From NCBI RefSeq assembly GCF_006265175.1, contig NZ_VDCQ01000062.1:1-64000 (forward strand): 64,000 bases of DNA, read 5' to 3'. Numbering within the stretch: position 1 is the stretch's first letter; each line of letters begins with the position of its first letter. Under the pieces are notes generated by a model. It was not told the DNA's origin, searched no databases, and saw only the letters and a list, made by a program, of their open reading frames with translations. The translations under genes and the position numbers were made by a program. Source of the stretch: Paenibacillus hemerocallicola. Lineage in GTDB: Bacteria > Bacillota > Bacilli > Paenibacillales > NBRC-103111. This document shows, in pieces, positions 1 to 8,127 of the stretch.

Positions 1-246
1 GCACTATAGCCGTCGGAATCGCGCCATTTGGGGCAAATGCCCGCTCCGTCCGGTCAGATAGTGCTGAAACCAGCACTATTCGGGCCTGAATATGGCTGAG
101 GCTGCAGGATAAGGTTGTTTTGAGCACTATAGCCGTCGGAATCGCGCCATTTGGGGCAAATGCCGGCTCCGTCCGGTCAGATAGTGCTGAAACCGGCACT
201 AACCGGGCCTGAATCGGGCTATGACGGCAGGATAAGATTGTTTTGA
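1..246. repeat. Two tandem copies of a 123-bp repeat with internal inverted repeats
   Basis: Unit 1 (1-123) and unit 2 (124-246) are near identical over their first 80 bases and diverge slightly towards the end. A third, degenerate start (GTACTAAAGTCG) follows at 247. Each unit holds GCACTAT and its complement ATAGTGC about 57 bases apart (1-7 and 58-64 in unit 1), with a further GCACTAT at 73-79, so each can fold into hairpins. No coding sequence is evident. The array probably continues upstream of the window. Function is unknown; it could be an intergenic repeat family or the end of a longer array. Confidence 0.85.
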
Positions 247-374
247 GTACTAAAGTCGCACGGGTGCAAACTGTCACCTTCAAAAAAAAGCTTCTGTCTA
301 TGTTCGAAATGTCAGTTCTCTCTTATCGTAATAGTAACACAACGGTTTTCCAATACGAAAGGAGAGAAAGTCCC

Positions 375-1436
375 ATGATTCCGATTCACCCCCGCATCGA
401 CAGGCTGCAGCCTTATGTCGCGGGCATCCGACCCGAAGAGGGAACCGCTGCCATCAAGCTGAACCAGAACGAAAGTCCTTATCCCGCTTCCCCCAAGGTG
501 GCGGAAACGTTTGGGCGGCTCCGTCCGGAACTGCTGCTCAGGGAATATCCCGACTCGGGCTGCCTTCGGATCCGTGAAGCGCTGTCGGCCTTACACGGCA
601 TCCCCGTATCGATGCTATTATGCGGCAACGGATCGAGCGAGCTGATCACGCTGCTGTACAAATCGTTTCTGTGCGATGGAGATACGGTGGCGATCCCGGA
701 TCCGACGTTCGGTCTGTATGCTACAGTAGCGGAAATGGCGGGCATCCGAGTAGACATCGTGCCGACAGGGGAAGATTTCCGCATCGACACGATGAAGCTG
801 CTCGAATCGGACCCACAAGCGGTCATCATCGCCAATCCGAACGCCCCGACCGGGCTTTGTCTCCAAGCGGCGCAAATCGAGCGGCTGCTGCAATCGTACC
901 GGGGACTCGTTGTCGTCGATGAGGCATATGTCGATTTTGCGCCGGAAGGCACTTCCGTGCTCGGGCTCGTTGACCGGTACGACAACCTGCTCGTGCTGCG
1001 GACGTTCTCGAAGGCGTACGCGCTAAGCGGCAGCAGGATCGGCTTTGCGGCAGGAAACGAACGGTTGATACAAGCGATGGGGAAGGGCAGGGAGACATTT
1101 AGCGTCAACGCGGTGGCGCAGCTGGCGGCGGAAGCGGCTTTGTCGGACCAAGACTATATGCGGACGACGGTGGAGCGGATCGCGATGACGCGGCAGCAAT
1201 TTTGCGAGTCTCTGGAGCGAACGGGTTGGAACGTCCTCCCGTCCGTAACGAACTTCGTACTGGCTTCGCCTCCTGTTGGGGGTCGGACCGCGAAGGAGCT
1301 CTATGAGCGGCTGCTCTCGGAGCATATTTACGTGAGATATTTCGATACCCCGCGTCTGGCAGACAAGCTGCGGATCAGCATCGGCACGGACGTCGAGATG
1401 CAGGTCGTTCTGGATTCGCTGGCGCGGGCGGATTGA
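375..1436 (+). CDS. hisC: Histidinol-phosphate aminotransferase
   Basis: This is a 353-residue fold-type I PLP aminotransferase of the HisC family. It catalyses the transamination between imidazole-acetol phosphate and L-histidinol phosphate in histidine synthesis; many family members also transaminate aromatic keto acids. The Schiff-base lysine is K213 in RTFSKAYALSGSRIG, and the upstream NPNAPTG motif and DEAYVDF (aspartate for the PLP pyridine nitrogen) are present. The reading frame is open from 243, but the start at ATG 375 is preferred because AAAGGAGAG lies just upstream and homology begins there. It stands alone here with no other his genes, which is common in Bacillales where hisC may sit away from the main his operon. 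Full length for the family. Confidence 0.93.
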   Translation: MIPIHPRIDRLQPYVAGIRPEEGTAAIKLNQNESPYPASPKVAETFGRLRPELLLREYPDSGCLRIREALSALHGIPVSMLLCGNGSSELITLLYKSFLCDGDTVAIPDPTFGLYATVAEMAGIRVDIVPTGEDFRIDTMKLLESDPQAVIIANPNAPTGLCLQAAQIERLLQSYRGLVVVDEAYVDFAPEGTSVLGLVDRYDNLLVLRTFSKAYALSGSRIGFAAGNERLIQAMGKGRETFSVNAVAQLAAEAALSDQDYMRTTVERIAMTRQQFCESLERTGWNVLPSVTNFVLASPPVGGRTAKELYERLLSEHIYVRYFDTPRLADKLRISIGTDVEMQVVLDSLARAD

Positions 1437-1470
1437 TGGAAAGCATACGGCTTTTGGGGACAAAATTAAG

Positions 1471-1498
1471 TTGCAAAGTACAGGTTGTATGGTATGCT
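1471..1498 (+). promoter_or_regulatory. Possible promoter for the SGNH-like gene
   Basis: TTGCAA (1471-1476) and TATGCT (1493-1498) are separated by 16 bases and lie about 140 bases upstream of the next gene. The match to the vegetative consensus is moderate and no transcript evidence is available. The rest of the 1437-1640 gap shows only a GC-rich imperfect inverted repeat around 1553-1590. Confidence 0.3.
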
Positions 1499-1640
1499 CT
1501 GAATAAGGATATATAACTGAACATCCGCGGTTTGTCAATAGCCAATTAAGGGCGCGCTCGAGAATTTTTTTGGCGAAGAGGGGCGCGCGGCAAGCCGCCT
1601 TATATTCAAATATTCCAAGTTGGCCGGGGGCACGATATGG

Positions 1641-2900
1641 ATGTCAAGAAAGGTTTCGCTTTCAGTAATAATAAGCCTTTTCAGTATCGTAATTATATTT
1701 GCATCGGTTGTTATATATAACGGCGGGCAGAAGCATCAAAGCAATTATGTAGATACCCGCACCGATGAGCTGCCCAATAAGGAGACGGATGCACCCGGGC
1801 CTATCACTTCCGGTACACGTTCCAATGGCATTGTTGATACTTCGTCCGACTCTGTCACTCCTATTCCCGCCGACATATTGGCCAAACTGCCAGCGACGGT
1901 ATCGGCGAGGATCCGGAAAGACGGTTTCGAGAGCCTGCCATCCGAGATGCAAGCGAAGGTACGTCAGTTGATGGGGGCAAACTCTTCGGTCCAAGGACCG
2001 GCAAGAGGAGCAGCCGATGGAACGAATGTAACCCCCACCGGTGAAAATTACAAGGACTTGATTCCGCTTACCGATCTGAAGAACGGTACATATAGAGGGT
2101 ATGAGGGCGGATTGTATGCGGGAGGAAGCAACAAGCCGTCCCAGGAATATTTGAAAATCGGTATGGAAAGCGCTGCCAAGATACGTCCCCTTAACGCTGC
2201 CGGCAAACCGGACGACAAGGGCATAATCGGCATGCTGACAGTAGGATTTTCCAACACGACCATGGAGTCGCAATCATTCATAAAGGTATCGAATGCCGAT
2301 CCCGAGAGAAATCCGAGAGTCGTCGTAGTCGATGGTGCGGTGGGCGGCAGGGATGCCATAGAGCTTTCAGACCCTTCCATGACACGCTATTGGAACGAGC
2401 AGCAGGGACGTCTGGATCAAACAAAAGTCACGCCCGCTCAGGTGCAGGTGATCTGGCTCAAAGAAGTCGTTGCGGGAGATACTATGCAGTTTCCGCAGGA
2501 CGCCGAGCGTTTTCGCGATGCCTTGGCGAAGATCGTCCGCACTCTCAAGACTAAATTCCCGAATTTGCATATCCTATATGTCTCGAGCCGTATATACGGC
2601 GGGTACGCTCTCCGCAACGGCAGCCAGGAGCCATGGGCTTACGAGGGCGGATTTGCATACAAATGGATGATCGAGGACTGGGAAAAAGGACCGACACCGG
2701 GCGATCCGTGGGTGGCATGGGGGCCTTATTTATGGGCTAACGGCACAACCCCAAGGAATGACGGACTTGTCTGGAATTTGCAAGACTATGTGGAATCGGA
2801 TCGGATGCATCCGGGGCCTTCAGGCACATCGAAAGTAGCTTCCTTGCTTTCCGACTTCTTCAAAACAGATCCTACTGCAAAAAGCTGGTATCTTAAATAA
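1641..2900 (+). CDS. Membrane-anchored SGNH-like protein
   Basis: A 419-residue protein with one N-terminal membrane segment (about residues 8-28) and the rest outside the cell. The middle is low-complexity linker; the C-terminal half resembles the SGNH hydrolase fold. The first block reads GFSNTTME with candidate nucleophile S204, and the last block reads DRMHPGP with D387 and H390 in the D-x-x-H arrangement. Between them are VVVDGAVGG, QVQVIWLKE and LYVSSRIYGGYA, a pattern I recall from uncharacterised SGNH-like proteins of planctomycetes and acidobacteria. Substrate is unknown; ester or acetyl hydrolysis on surface glycans is only an inference. ATG 1641 follows a GGGGG tract; an in-frame TTG at 1620 is an alternative. 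Confidence 0.65.
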   Translation: MSRKVSLSVIISLFSIVIIFASVVIYNGGQKHQSNYVDTRTDELPNKETDAPGPITSGTRSNGIVDTSSDSVTPIPADILAKLPATVSARIRKDGFESLPSEMQAKVRQLMGANSSVQGPARGAADGTNVTPTGENYKDLIPLTDLKNGTYRGYEGGLYAGGSNKPSQEYLKIGMESAAKIRPLNAAGKPDDKGIIGMLTVGFSNTTMESQSFIKVSNADPERNPRVVVVDGAVGGRDAIELSDPSMTRYWNEQQGRLDQTKVTPAQVQVIWLKEVVAGDTMQFPQDAERFRDALAKIVRTLKTKFPNLHILYVSSRIYGGYALRNGSQEPWAYEGGFAYKWMIEDWEKGPTPGDPWVAWGPYLWANGTTPRNDGLVWNLQDYVESDRMHPGPSGTSKVASLLSDFFKTDPTAKSWYLK

Positions 2901-2972
2901 AAATCTCCGCATTTGCGGTACAATACGAGTAAAGGCATATTCGAAATGCCGATTGCGGGGAGCGGATTGCGG

Positions 2973-3698
2973 ATGAAGGGGACGGCGGCAGGCGGAAAAG
3001 GGAGAACGGCTATCGTAGCCGGGGCTACGGGATTGATCGGAAGCGAGCTGGTGAAGCAGTTGTTGGAGGAGCCGGCGTACGGTGAAGTCATTGCCCTGAC
3101 GAGAAGAGAGGCGATGTTTCCCGATAGCCCCAAGCTCGCCGTAGTGATGACCGACTGGAGCAGGGAACGGCTGGAAGCCGCTTTGGCTGGAAAGTTGGAG
3201 GGGGCCGACATGTTCTGCGCGCTAGGCACGACGATCAAGATAGCGAAGACAAGACAGCAATTCAAGGTTGTCGATTACGAATACCCGGTGCTGCTCGGCA
3301 GCCTCGCCAAGCAATACGGCGCCTCGCGATACATCGTCGTATCGTCCATAGGATCGGATCCGCGTTCTATCTTCTTCTATAGTCGGGTAAAGGGCGAGCT
3401 GGAGGAGAAACTCCGGTCATACGGTTTTCCGGGCCTGTATGTATTCAAGCCGTCGCTTCTTCTGGGGGAGCGGGCGGAGATCCGTTCGGGTGAGAGGCTG
3501 GCGGAGCGCGTCGGCAAGGCGGTTTCTGTTCTTATGGCGGGAAGCTTGCGGAAGTACAAGCCGATCGCCGCCTCGAAGGTTGCAGCGGGAATGATCCAAG
3601 CCGCCAAGCGAGGCTTGTCCGGCGTCCATACGTTCGAATACGACGGGATCACCGAGCTTGGCGGGAAAGCCATACAGGAGCGGGAAGCCCGGAAGTGA
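2973..3698 (+). CDS. NAD(P)-binding Rossmann-fold protein (atypical SDR, HTATIP2-like)
   Basis: A 241-residue protein with an N-terminal dinucleotide-binding glycine motif, GATGLIGSELV, and the later stretches FCALGTT and YIVVSSIGSDP typical of atypical short-chain dehydrogenases related to HTATIP2/YwnB. In place of a YxxxK pair it has the family-like SRVKGELE. It probably binds NAD(P)H; substrate is not predictable. The frame is open from 2913 (TTG), but ATG 2973 has GGGGAG ten bases upstream and starts just before the Rossmann motif. It lies 72 bases after the SGNH-like gene on the same strand and could be cotranscribed with it. Confidence 0.75.
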   Translation: MKGTAAGGKGRTAIVAGATGLIGSELVKQLLEEPAYGEVIALTRREAMFPDSPKLAVVMTDWSRERLEAALAGKLEGADMFCALGTTIKIAKTRQQFKVVDYEYPVLLGSLAKQYGASRYIVVSSIGSDPRSIFFYSRVKGELEEKLRSYGFPGLYVFKPSLLLGERAEIRSGERLAERVGKAVSVLMAGSLRKYKPIAASKVAAGMIQAAKRGLSGVHTFEYDGITELGGKAIQEREARK

Positions 3699-3746
3699 AG
3701 CTTTCTTCGCGTCTGCGCCAACGTCTCGGCATAGCGTGGGATTGCG

Positions 3747-5486
3747 TCAAGGCTCCAATTCGCAGAAACGATTGTGCTTCTCGATTTCCCGCTTCAAGGC
3801 TGCAGCCGACGATGGTTTGATTTCAAAAGCGAATGGCGAAGCTTTCCTCATATGCTTGCGAATCGGTTTGCAGTCCAGAAGTTCCCGCAGGAGAGCCTCG
3901 TCGTCAGTCTCGACGATCGTAGCTTGACGGATGCGGATTTTGCCGATTTGCTTCTCCCAGTCGAGCAGGGTATCCAGCACGTTGTAGGGCAGATCTTGTT
4001 CCGCGTGCTCGAACAGGTAGTCGATAATTACGCGAATGCCGATGCCTTCGTTCAAGGCTTTCACCATATCCGGGAAGGTCAAGCTGTAAACGGTTACGGC
4101 CCCTTCGGCGATACAGGCGGCGAAACGGTCGAAAAACAATTTGTGCACGGCGAAAAGGCAGCTATCCGTTAAGATTACGCTGAAGTCCGACCCGACTGTC
4201 AGACCCGAGCTGGCTGGCGGCTCGGCCAATTCCGGTTCCGTCATCTCCCGGATGCCGAGCAGGCCGGCGCCGAGGGGCGTAATCCGGAAATAGAGGACGC
4301 TCAGGAATTCGGTATCGAATAAGTTCTCCACATGGCTCAAGATTACGTCCACGATCCCGATAGGCGCCAAATATTCGAACAGCACCGTTTCAATCAGTCT
4401 TCCTTCGACCTGCTCCCATTCATGTCCAGGATAGTAGAGGCGTTCGTATTCGTCATAGACCTCTATTTCGCCGACTACGTGCTCTAGAAAGAAATATGCC
4501 GTTTTTTTCATGTAACGTAACAATTCTGCGGTTTGAATCCACTGTTCCGCCGGACATTCCGCCAAGTAGCGTAATACCGTTTCCCGGCAGTTGACGAGAG
4601 GGATGTTGCTTTCGACCCGCACTTTCATTTCCGGGTTGCGGCTCAATTCGTCGATACGGTCGCTTTTTACATAAGCGTTCAGCAATAATCGGCATTTTCC
4701 GGAAAGGCGGAGCTGCATAAACGTTTCGGCCCCTTCGCCGACAACGAGGTAACCGCCGACATTGTCCAGCAGTTTCGCGGCCAGCATCAGCTGGACCGTT
4801 CCGTACACCAAGGACGTCTCCTCGACGGTTCGTATGTCGTGCATTGAGCGGTGCCAGGAAGGAAGAGGCTCGCGGTGCAGAAAAACTTCCTCGATGCGAA
4901 TAGCGGACGCTTTGGTCGGCATGCCTCCGGAAGGCGTCGTTTTCAGCTTGGACTGATTGACCGTGCGGATGACACGGTCCAATTGCTAGGCGAAGTCGTT
5001 TCCAATTACAAGCCATTGATCGGCGCCCTGTGCCGCCGCCTCGGTAACGGGATGGTAAACCGCGGGCAAGGGCGGAATTCGCCGGCCGAGCCAGAACATG
5101 AGAGGGTCGGGAATGGATCGACCGACGAAAAAAATTTTGGCAGGAGAGGCGGTCGGCAAACAGGCGGGAAATTCTGACCGGTATAAATAAGAGTGCGGGG
5201 GCCACGCCACGTTGTGCTTTTCATAAATCGCCTGCACTTCAGATAAATCCGACACTCCCGAGCTTCGGACGTAATCTTCAAGCAAGTCTCTCTCGAACGG
5301 AGACAGATCATTCCAATAGCGAAGCAAGTTTTGCTCGTCCTGATAAAAGCGCAAGAGCGCTTCGACCATCTCCGCCTTCCGTTTGTATCCTATCTCGATC
5401 CCGGCGATCTTCATCAGAAATGGCAGCGAGTCTTGAGATTGGCTCCGGGCTGTCGTCAACTTTTCCAAGCTGTTTATCAGATCCAT
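3747..5486 (-). pseudogene. Large conserved-type protein interrupted by one in-frame TAG
   Basis: Two open frames on the minus strand are one gene. The first runs from ATG 5486 (AGGAGGTT-type site GGGAGG eight bases upstream) to TAG at 4988-4986. The second continues in exactly the same frame, through CAA TTG, to 3747. Read through, the product is about 579 residues; without suppression it yields 166 residues plus an unanchored 3' part whose only starts (TTG 4982, ATG 4922) lack well-placed ribosome binding sites. A single CAG-to-TAG change would explain it. The family is not certain; the N-terminus (LLNSLEKL... helical repeats) recalls helicase-associated proteins of the XPB/Ssl2-like group in Paenibacillus. 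Everything else in the frame looks intact, so the lesion is recent, a sequencing error, or suppressed. Confidence 0.75.
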
Positions 5487-5695
5487 CAGCAAACCTCCCG
5501 ATTGGGGAAATGGTTGGAGCGGCTTGATTGATCTCATTATAGGCAACAACGCCGGGATTGGAAAGGAGCTGCTGAAATTCAATATTGGCGCCAGATTGGG
5601 TATGCGCAAGTCGAAGTCATTCCTGGGCTTGAGCTGGCCGACGCAAAATAACGGCCGCCATATGCCGCCGTCGTCTCAGTAGTTTTGCACAAGCT

Positions 5696-6016
5696 TTATC
5701 TGTTGTTGCGCCATTTATTGAATTCCAGAAATTCGAGAAACTGTTCCTTGCTAATGCCGGAAGCCATCGCTTCCCGTACGAGCTCCATCCATTCGGCGTC
5801 CAGCTCCTGCGCCGTATTTTTTTTGTCGTTCAGGAACGCTTCGATGGGAACTTCGAGCACGACACATATTTTTTCCAGCAAATGAATCGACGGATTAGTC
5901 TGAATGTCCCGCTCGATCGAGCTCAGGTACGATTTCGCGACCCCGGCCTTTTCGGCCAATTCGCTCAAGGAAAGCCCTTTCGTAAGACGCAGTTCTTTGA
6001 CGCGTTTGCCTATCAT
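5696..6016 (-). CDS. SinR-like transcriptional regulator
   Basis: A 106-residue regulator. Residues 1-62 form an XRE-type helix-turn-helix (RVKELRLTKGLSLSELAEKAGV, then SYLSSIER). Residues 70-103 match the Sin dimerisation domain (EWMELVREAMASGISKEQFLEFL), so architecture and length resemble Bacillus subtilis SinR (111 residues), the biofilm master repressor. The start at 6016 has AAAAGGGGA eight bases upstream. A second Sin-domain peptide is encoded just upstream on the same strand (6180-6326), resembling the sinI-sinR arrangement. Whether it controls biofilm genes here is inference; it could equally be one of several SinR-like paralogues common in Paenibacillus. Confidence 0.8.
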   Translation of the reverse strand: MIGKRVKELRLTKGLSLSELAEKAGVAKSYLSSIERDIQTNPSIHLLEKICVVLEVPIEAFLNDKKNTAQELDAEWMELVREAMASGISKEQFLEFLEFNKWRNNR

Positions 6017-6170
6017 CCGATTATCCCCTTTTAGCTTACCGTTCTCAGCTGTCTAATCTGTAACTCCATCATAACAAAAATGGCATTAAAATGCATGCGA
6101 ATCACCGGATTTAGGTTGCAAATGTGCGGAATGCGCCACAATGAAAGCGATTTCAAAAATGAACAACCGC

Positions 6171-6198
6171 AAAAGCCCGTCAACGGGCGGGCTTTTTT
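6171..6198 (-). terminator. Hairpin overlapping the end of the SinI-like gene
   Basis: A nine-base stem (AAAAGCCCG at 6171-6179 with CGGGCTTTT at 6188-6196) with an eight-base loop. The stop codon of the SinI-like gene (6182-6180) lies in the loop, so the hairpin ends that transcript. Runs of T flank it on both strands, so it may work in both directions. It separates the SinI-like from the SinR-like gene and could be leaky. Confidence 0.6.
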
Positions 6199-6326
6199 GT
6201 TCCGGGCGGGCTTTGCCGCAAAAATTTACGGATATCCTCGATAGTAATGCCGATTTGTTTGGCTGCCAGCATCAGGTGAATCCAGTTCGGGTCCAGCTTG
6301 GAATCGTATTGGCGTAAGCCTTGCAT
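6180..6326 (-). CDS. SinI-like anti-repressor peptide
   Basis: A 48-residue peptide consisting almost wholly of a Sin domain: LDPNWIHLMLAAKQIGIT followed by IEDIRKFL. In Bacillus, SinI uses this helix pair to displace SinR homodimers. The start at 6326 is set by GGGGGGAG eight bases upstream; the longer open frame upstream of it is spurious. It is read toward the SinR-like gene at 5696-6016, with a hairpin and about 160 bases between them. Inference: this peptide antagonises the adjacent SinR-like repressor through heterodimerisation. It is easily missed because of its size. Confidence 0.7.
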   Translation of the reverse strand: MQGLRQYDSKLDPNWIHLMLAAKQIGITIEDIRKFLRQSPPGTKKPAR

Positions 6327-6500
6327 GTCGTAAACTCCCCCCAGTATGTGATGGGTTGGTTGTCGCTTGGATGCAAGTGACGTCGTGTAAAAGGATTCGT
6401 GGCTTGCTTCCGTTTTGTGGGGGGAGGGCGATTTCCGGGGTCGCGAACAAGCCGCGATCCGATCCGGACTCCGGCTTGTTCCCACGGCGGACAAATCCGT

Positions 6501-6827
6501 CTAGCCTCCGAAAGCATCCCGGAACGCCCGTGACAAATCGGCGGGCTCTACGTTCCATAGCGTCGCGATTTCCTGGCAGACGTTCTCGTCCCACCAATTG
6601 GACAACAGCTTGCGGTTGCTGCTGTTTTCCGCAATGAATTGCAGGTTGAGCACCACTTTTTTCAAATAAAGCTCCTCGGCTTCGGCGAGCTGGGCCGGGG
6701 GAATCCATATTTTCAGCCGTTTTACTGTCCGGTACAGCTCCTTGTTGCACGCCCGGCGTATTTTTCTGAGCGTAGGCAAGCTTTGGTTATGCTTCTCGCT
6801 GTGCTTCTCGCCGGAAGGATTCATCAT
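6501..6827 (-). CDS. Conserved small protein of unknown function
   Basis: A 108-residue soluble protein rich in charged and aromatic residues (RACNKELYRTVKRLKIWIPP, LSNWWDEN). I recall similar short proteins in Paenibacillus genomes, often mislabelled as dehydrogenase, but no catalytic motif or domain is recognisable. The start is ATG 6827 (or the next codon, 6824) with GAGGAG about 13 bases upstream, rather distant. No membrane segment or signal peptide. Function unassigned. Confidence 0.65.
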   Translation of the reverse strand: MMNPSGEKHSEKHNQSLPTLRKIRRACNKELYRTVKRLKIWIPPAQLAEAEELYLKKVVLNLQFIAENSSNRKLLSNWWDENVCQEIATLWNVEPADLSRAFRDAFGG

Positions 6828-6895
6828 GCCGCATCACCCGCTCCTCTCTGCTATTACCATATGCAGAGAACGGCCGCTAGGCTACTGCGCTGCCG

Positions 6896-7384
6896 TCAGT
6901 TGACGACAATATATCCGATCATCGGCCCGTTGTGCGCCGCGTCGGGATGGGTCAGGCAAATGATACGGAATATGCCCGGTTTGTCCGCTTTGAACGATAC
7001 GACAGCTTCGGCTCCTTGCTTGACCTCTCCGTTCAAGCCGAGTCCTTCGATCATGAACGGATGGCTGACGCCGTTAATGCCGCTGATGCTGAGCTTCACC
7101 TTCTCGCCTTTGCGGACGAAGACGGTGCCTGGATCCCAACGGTACGCCTCGAGTTGCTTGCCGTCCGGCATCGTCGCTTTGAACTCCCCCGTGACCATGT
7201 GGATCGTGCGTGTCTCCAGAGCCGTTCCGGTCACGGAGGCGGTTTGTTCCTGACGGGCATACAGCGCGTAAGCCGTTGCCAGAATGAGAACTCCGAGCCC
7301 GATGAGCAGATGCTTCTTCTTGAATACGAACAGCCGGACGGAAGCGCGTCTGTTCGGTTTGCGGTGCGACGGTACGTAGGCCAA
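6896..7384 (-). CDS. Membrane-anchored cupredoxin-like protein
   Basis: A 162-residue protein with one N-terminal membrane helix (about 24-44) and an extracellular cupredoxin-type beta domain. Likely type I copper ligands are visible: histidine in VSHPFMI, cysteine and histidine in IICLTHPD, and methionine in NGPMIG, in the usual H...C..H...M order. It probably carries electrons or copper at the outer face of the membrane. The start is TTG 7384, chosen because AAGGAGGAG lies seven bases upstream and no ATG is nearby. It follows the HPP gene on the same strand after 127 bases, so the two may be cotranscribed. Confidence 0.75.
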   Translation of the reverse strand: MAYVPSHRKPNRRASVRLFVFKKKHLLIGLGVLILATAYALYARQEQTASVTGTALETRTIHMVTGEFKATMPDGKQLEAYRWDPGTVFVRKGEKVKLSISGINGVSHPFMIEGLGLNGEVKQGAEAVVSFKADKPGIFRIICLTHPDAAHNGPMIGYIVVN

Positions 7385-7511
7385 TCGTTTCTCCTCCTTA
7401 TCGTTTTATACCGTATGCTTGTCAACCATCATCCACTATTAGCGTATGTGGAGGCTTGTTCCGGCATGACTGGAGAACGATCGGCCCGTCAAAACGGCGG
7501 AGAGGCCCGAT

Positions 7512-7979
7512 TCAGCGCCATTGCTTCGGATACCGCGCCTTGGACAGACGATGGTAGCCCCAAGCGATCAGCACGATTAAAGCCGAACCGAGCAGAACGG
7601 GGCTGAACAGGAACGACCAGTCTGCTCCCGATACCATGACGACGAGGGGATCGGCTCCTGCGGGCGGATGGACCGTCTTGGTCAGCTGCATGATCCAGAT
7701 GGCCAAGCCGACGGCAAGGGCCATACTCCAGGCGTGGGTACCGGCGGCAGTCTGCACGCATAGTCCGATCAGCGTGCTGAGAACATGTCCGCCTACAATA
7801 TTGCGCGGCTGGGCCAGCGGGCTGTCGGGGAGTGCGAACGCGAGCACGCACGTCGCGCCGAAAGGGGCCATGACCAGCGTCAGGCGGGTCGCCTCGCCGA
7901 TGCCGAAAGCGAGCCAAATGGCCAGGAACCCCCCGAATCCGGGGATGGCCAGACGAAGCATATGTTGGAAACGCGCCAT
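7512..7979 (-). CDS. HPP family membrane protein
   Basis: A 155-residue integral membrane protein with four predicted helices and the family motif HPPAGADPL. Other conserved stretches are APFGATCVLAFALPDSPLAQPRN and GGHVLSTLIG. HPP proteins are small transport-like membrane proteins; some plant and cyanobacterial members are linked to nitrite transport, but the substrate here is unknown. ATG 7979 is preceded by AGGAGGAG at seven bases. It is divergent from the LysR gene at 8128, a typical regulator-target layout. Confidence 0.85.
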   Translation of the reverse strand: MARFQHMLRLAIPGFGGFLAIWLAFGIGEATRLTLVMAPFGATCVLAFALPDSPLAQPRNIVGGHVLSTLIGLCVQTAAGTHAWSMALAVGLAIWIMQLTKTVHPPAGADPLVVMVSGADWSFLFSPVLLGSALIVLIAWGYHRLSKARYPKQWR

Positions 7980-8127
7980 AATTTACTCCTCCTCTCACAT
8001 CCTGAAGCGGATTTGCCAATCCGTTTTGCCGATGATATCATATACATAATCATTTCAGATGCGAATAAATAGAATAGCAAGCATTTCGAAATCGAATGGG
8101 TCGCGGTATAAGGAAGAGGTGGGACGG

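Noticed and set aside
1-246. CRISPR array
   Set aside because: The unit is 123 bases with no alternation of short repeats and unique spacers, and no cas genes are near.
243-374. Extended N-terminus of HisC starting at 243
   Set aside because: The extra 44 residues have no family similarity and overlap the repeat; ATG 375 has a proper ribosome binding site.
4986-4988. TAG decoded as pyrrolysine
   Set aside because: No pyl genes or PYLIS-like context are visible, and such decoding is not expected in Paenibacillaceae. A nonsense change or sequence error is simpler.
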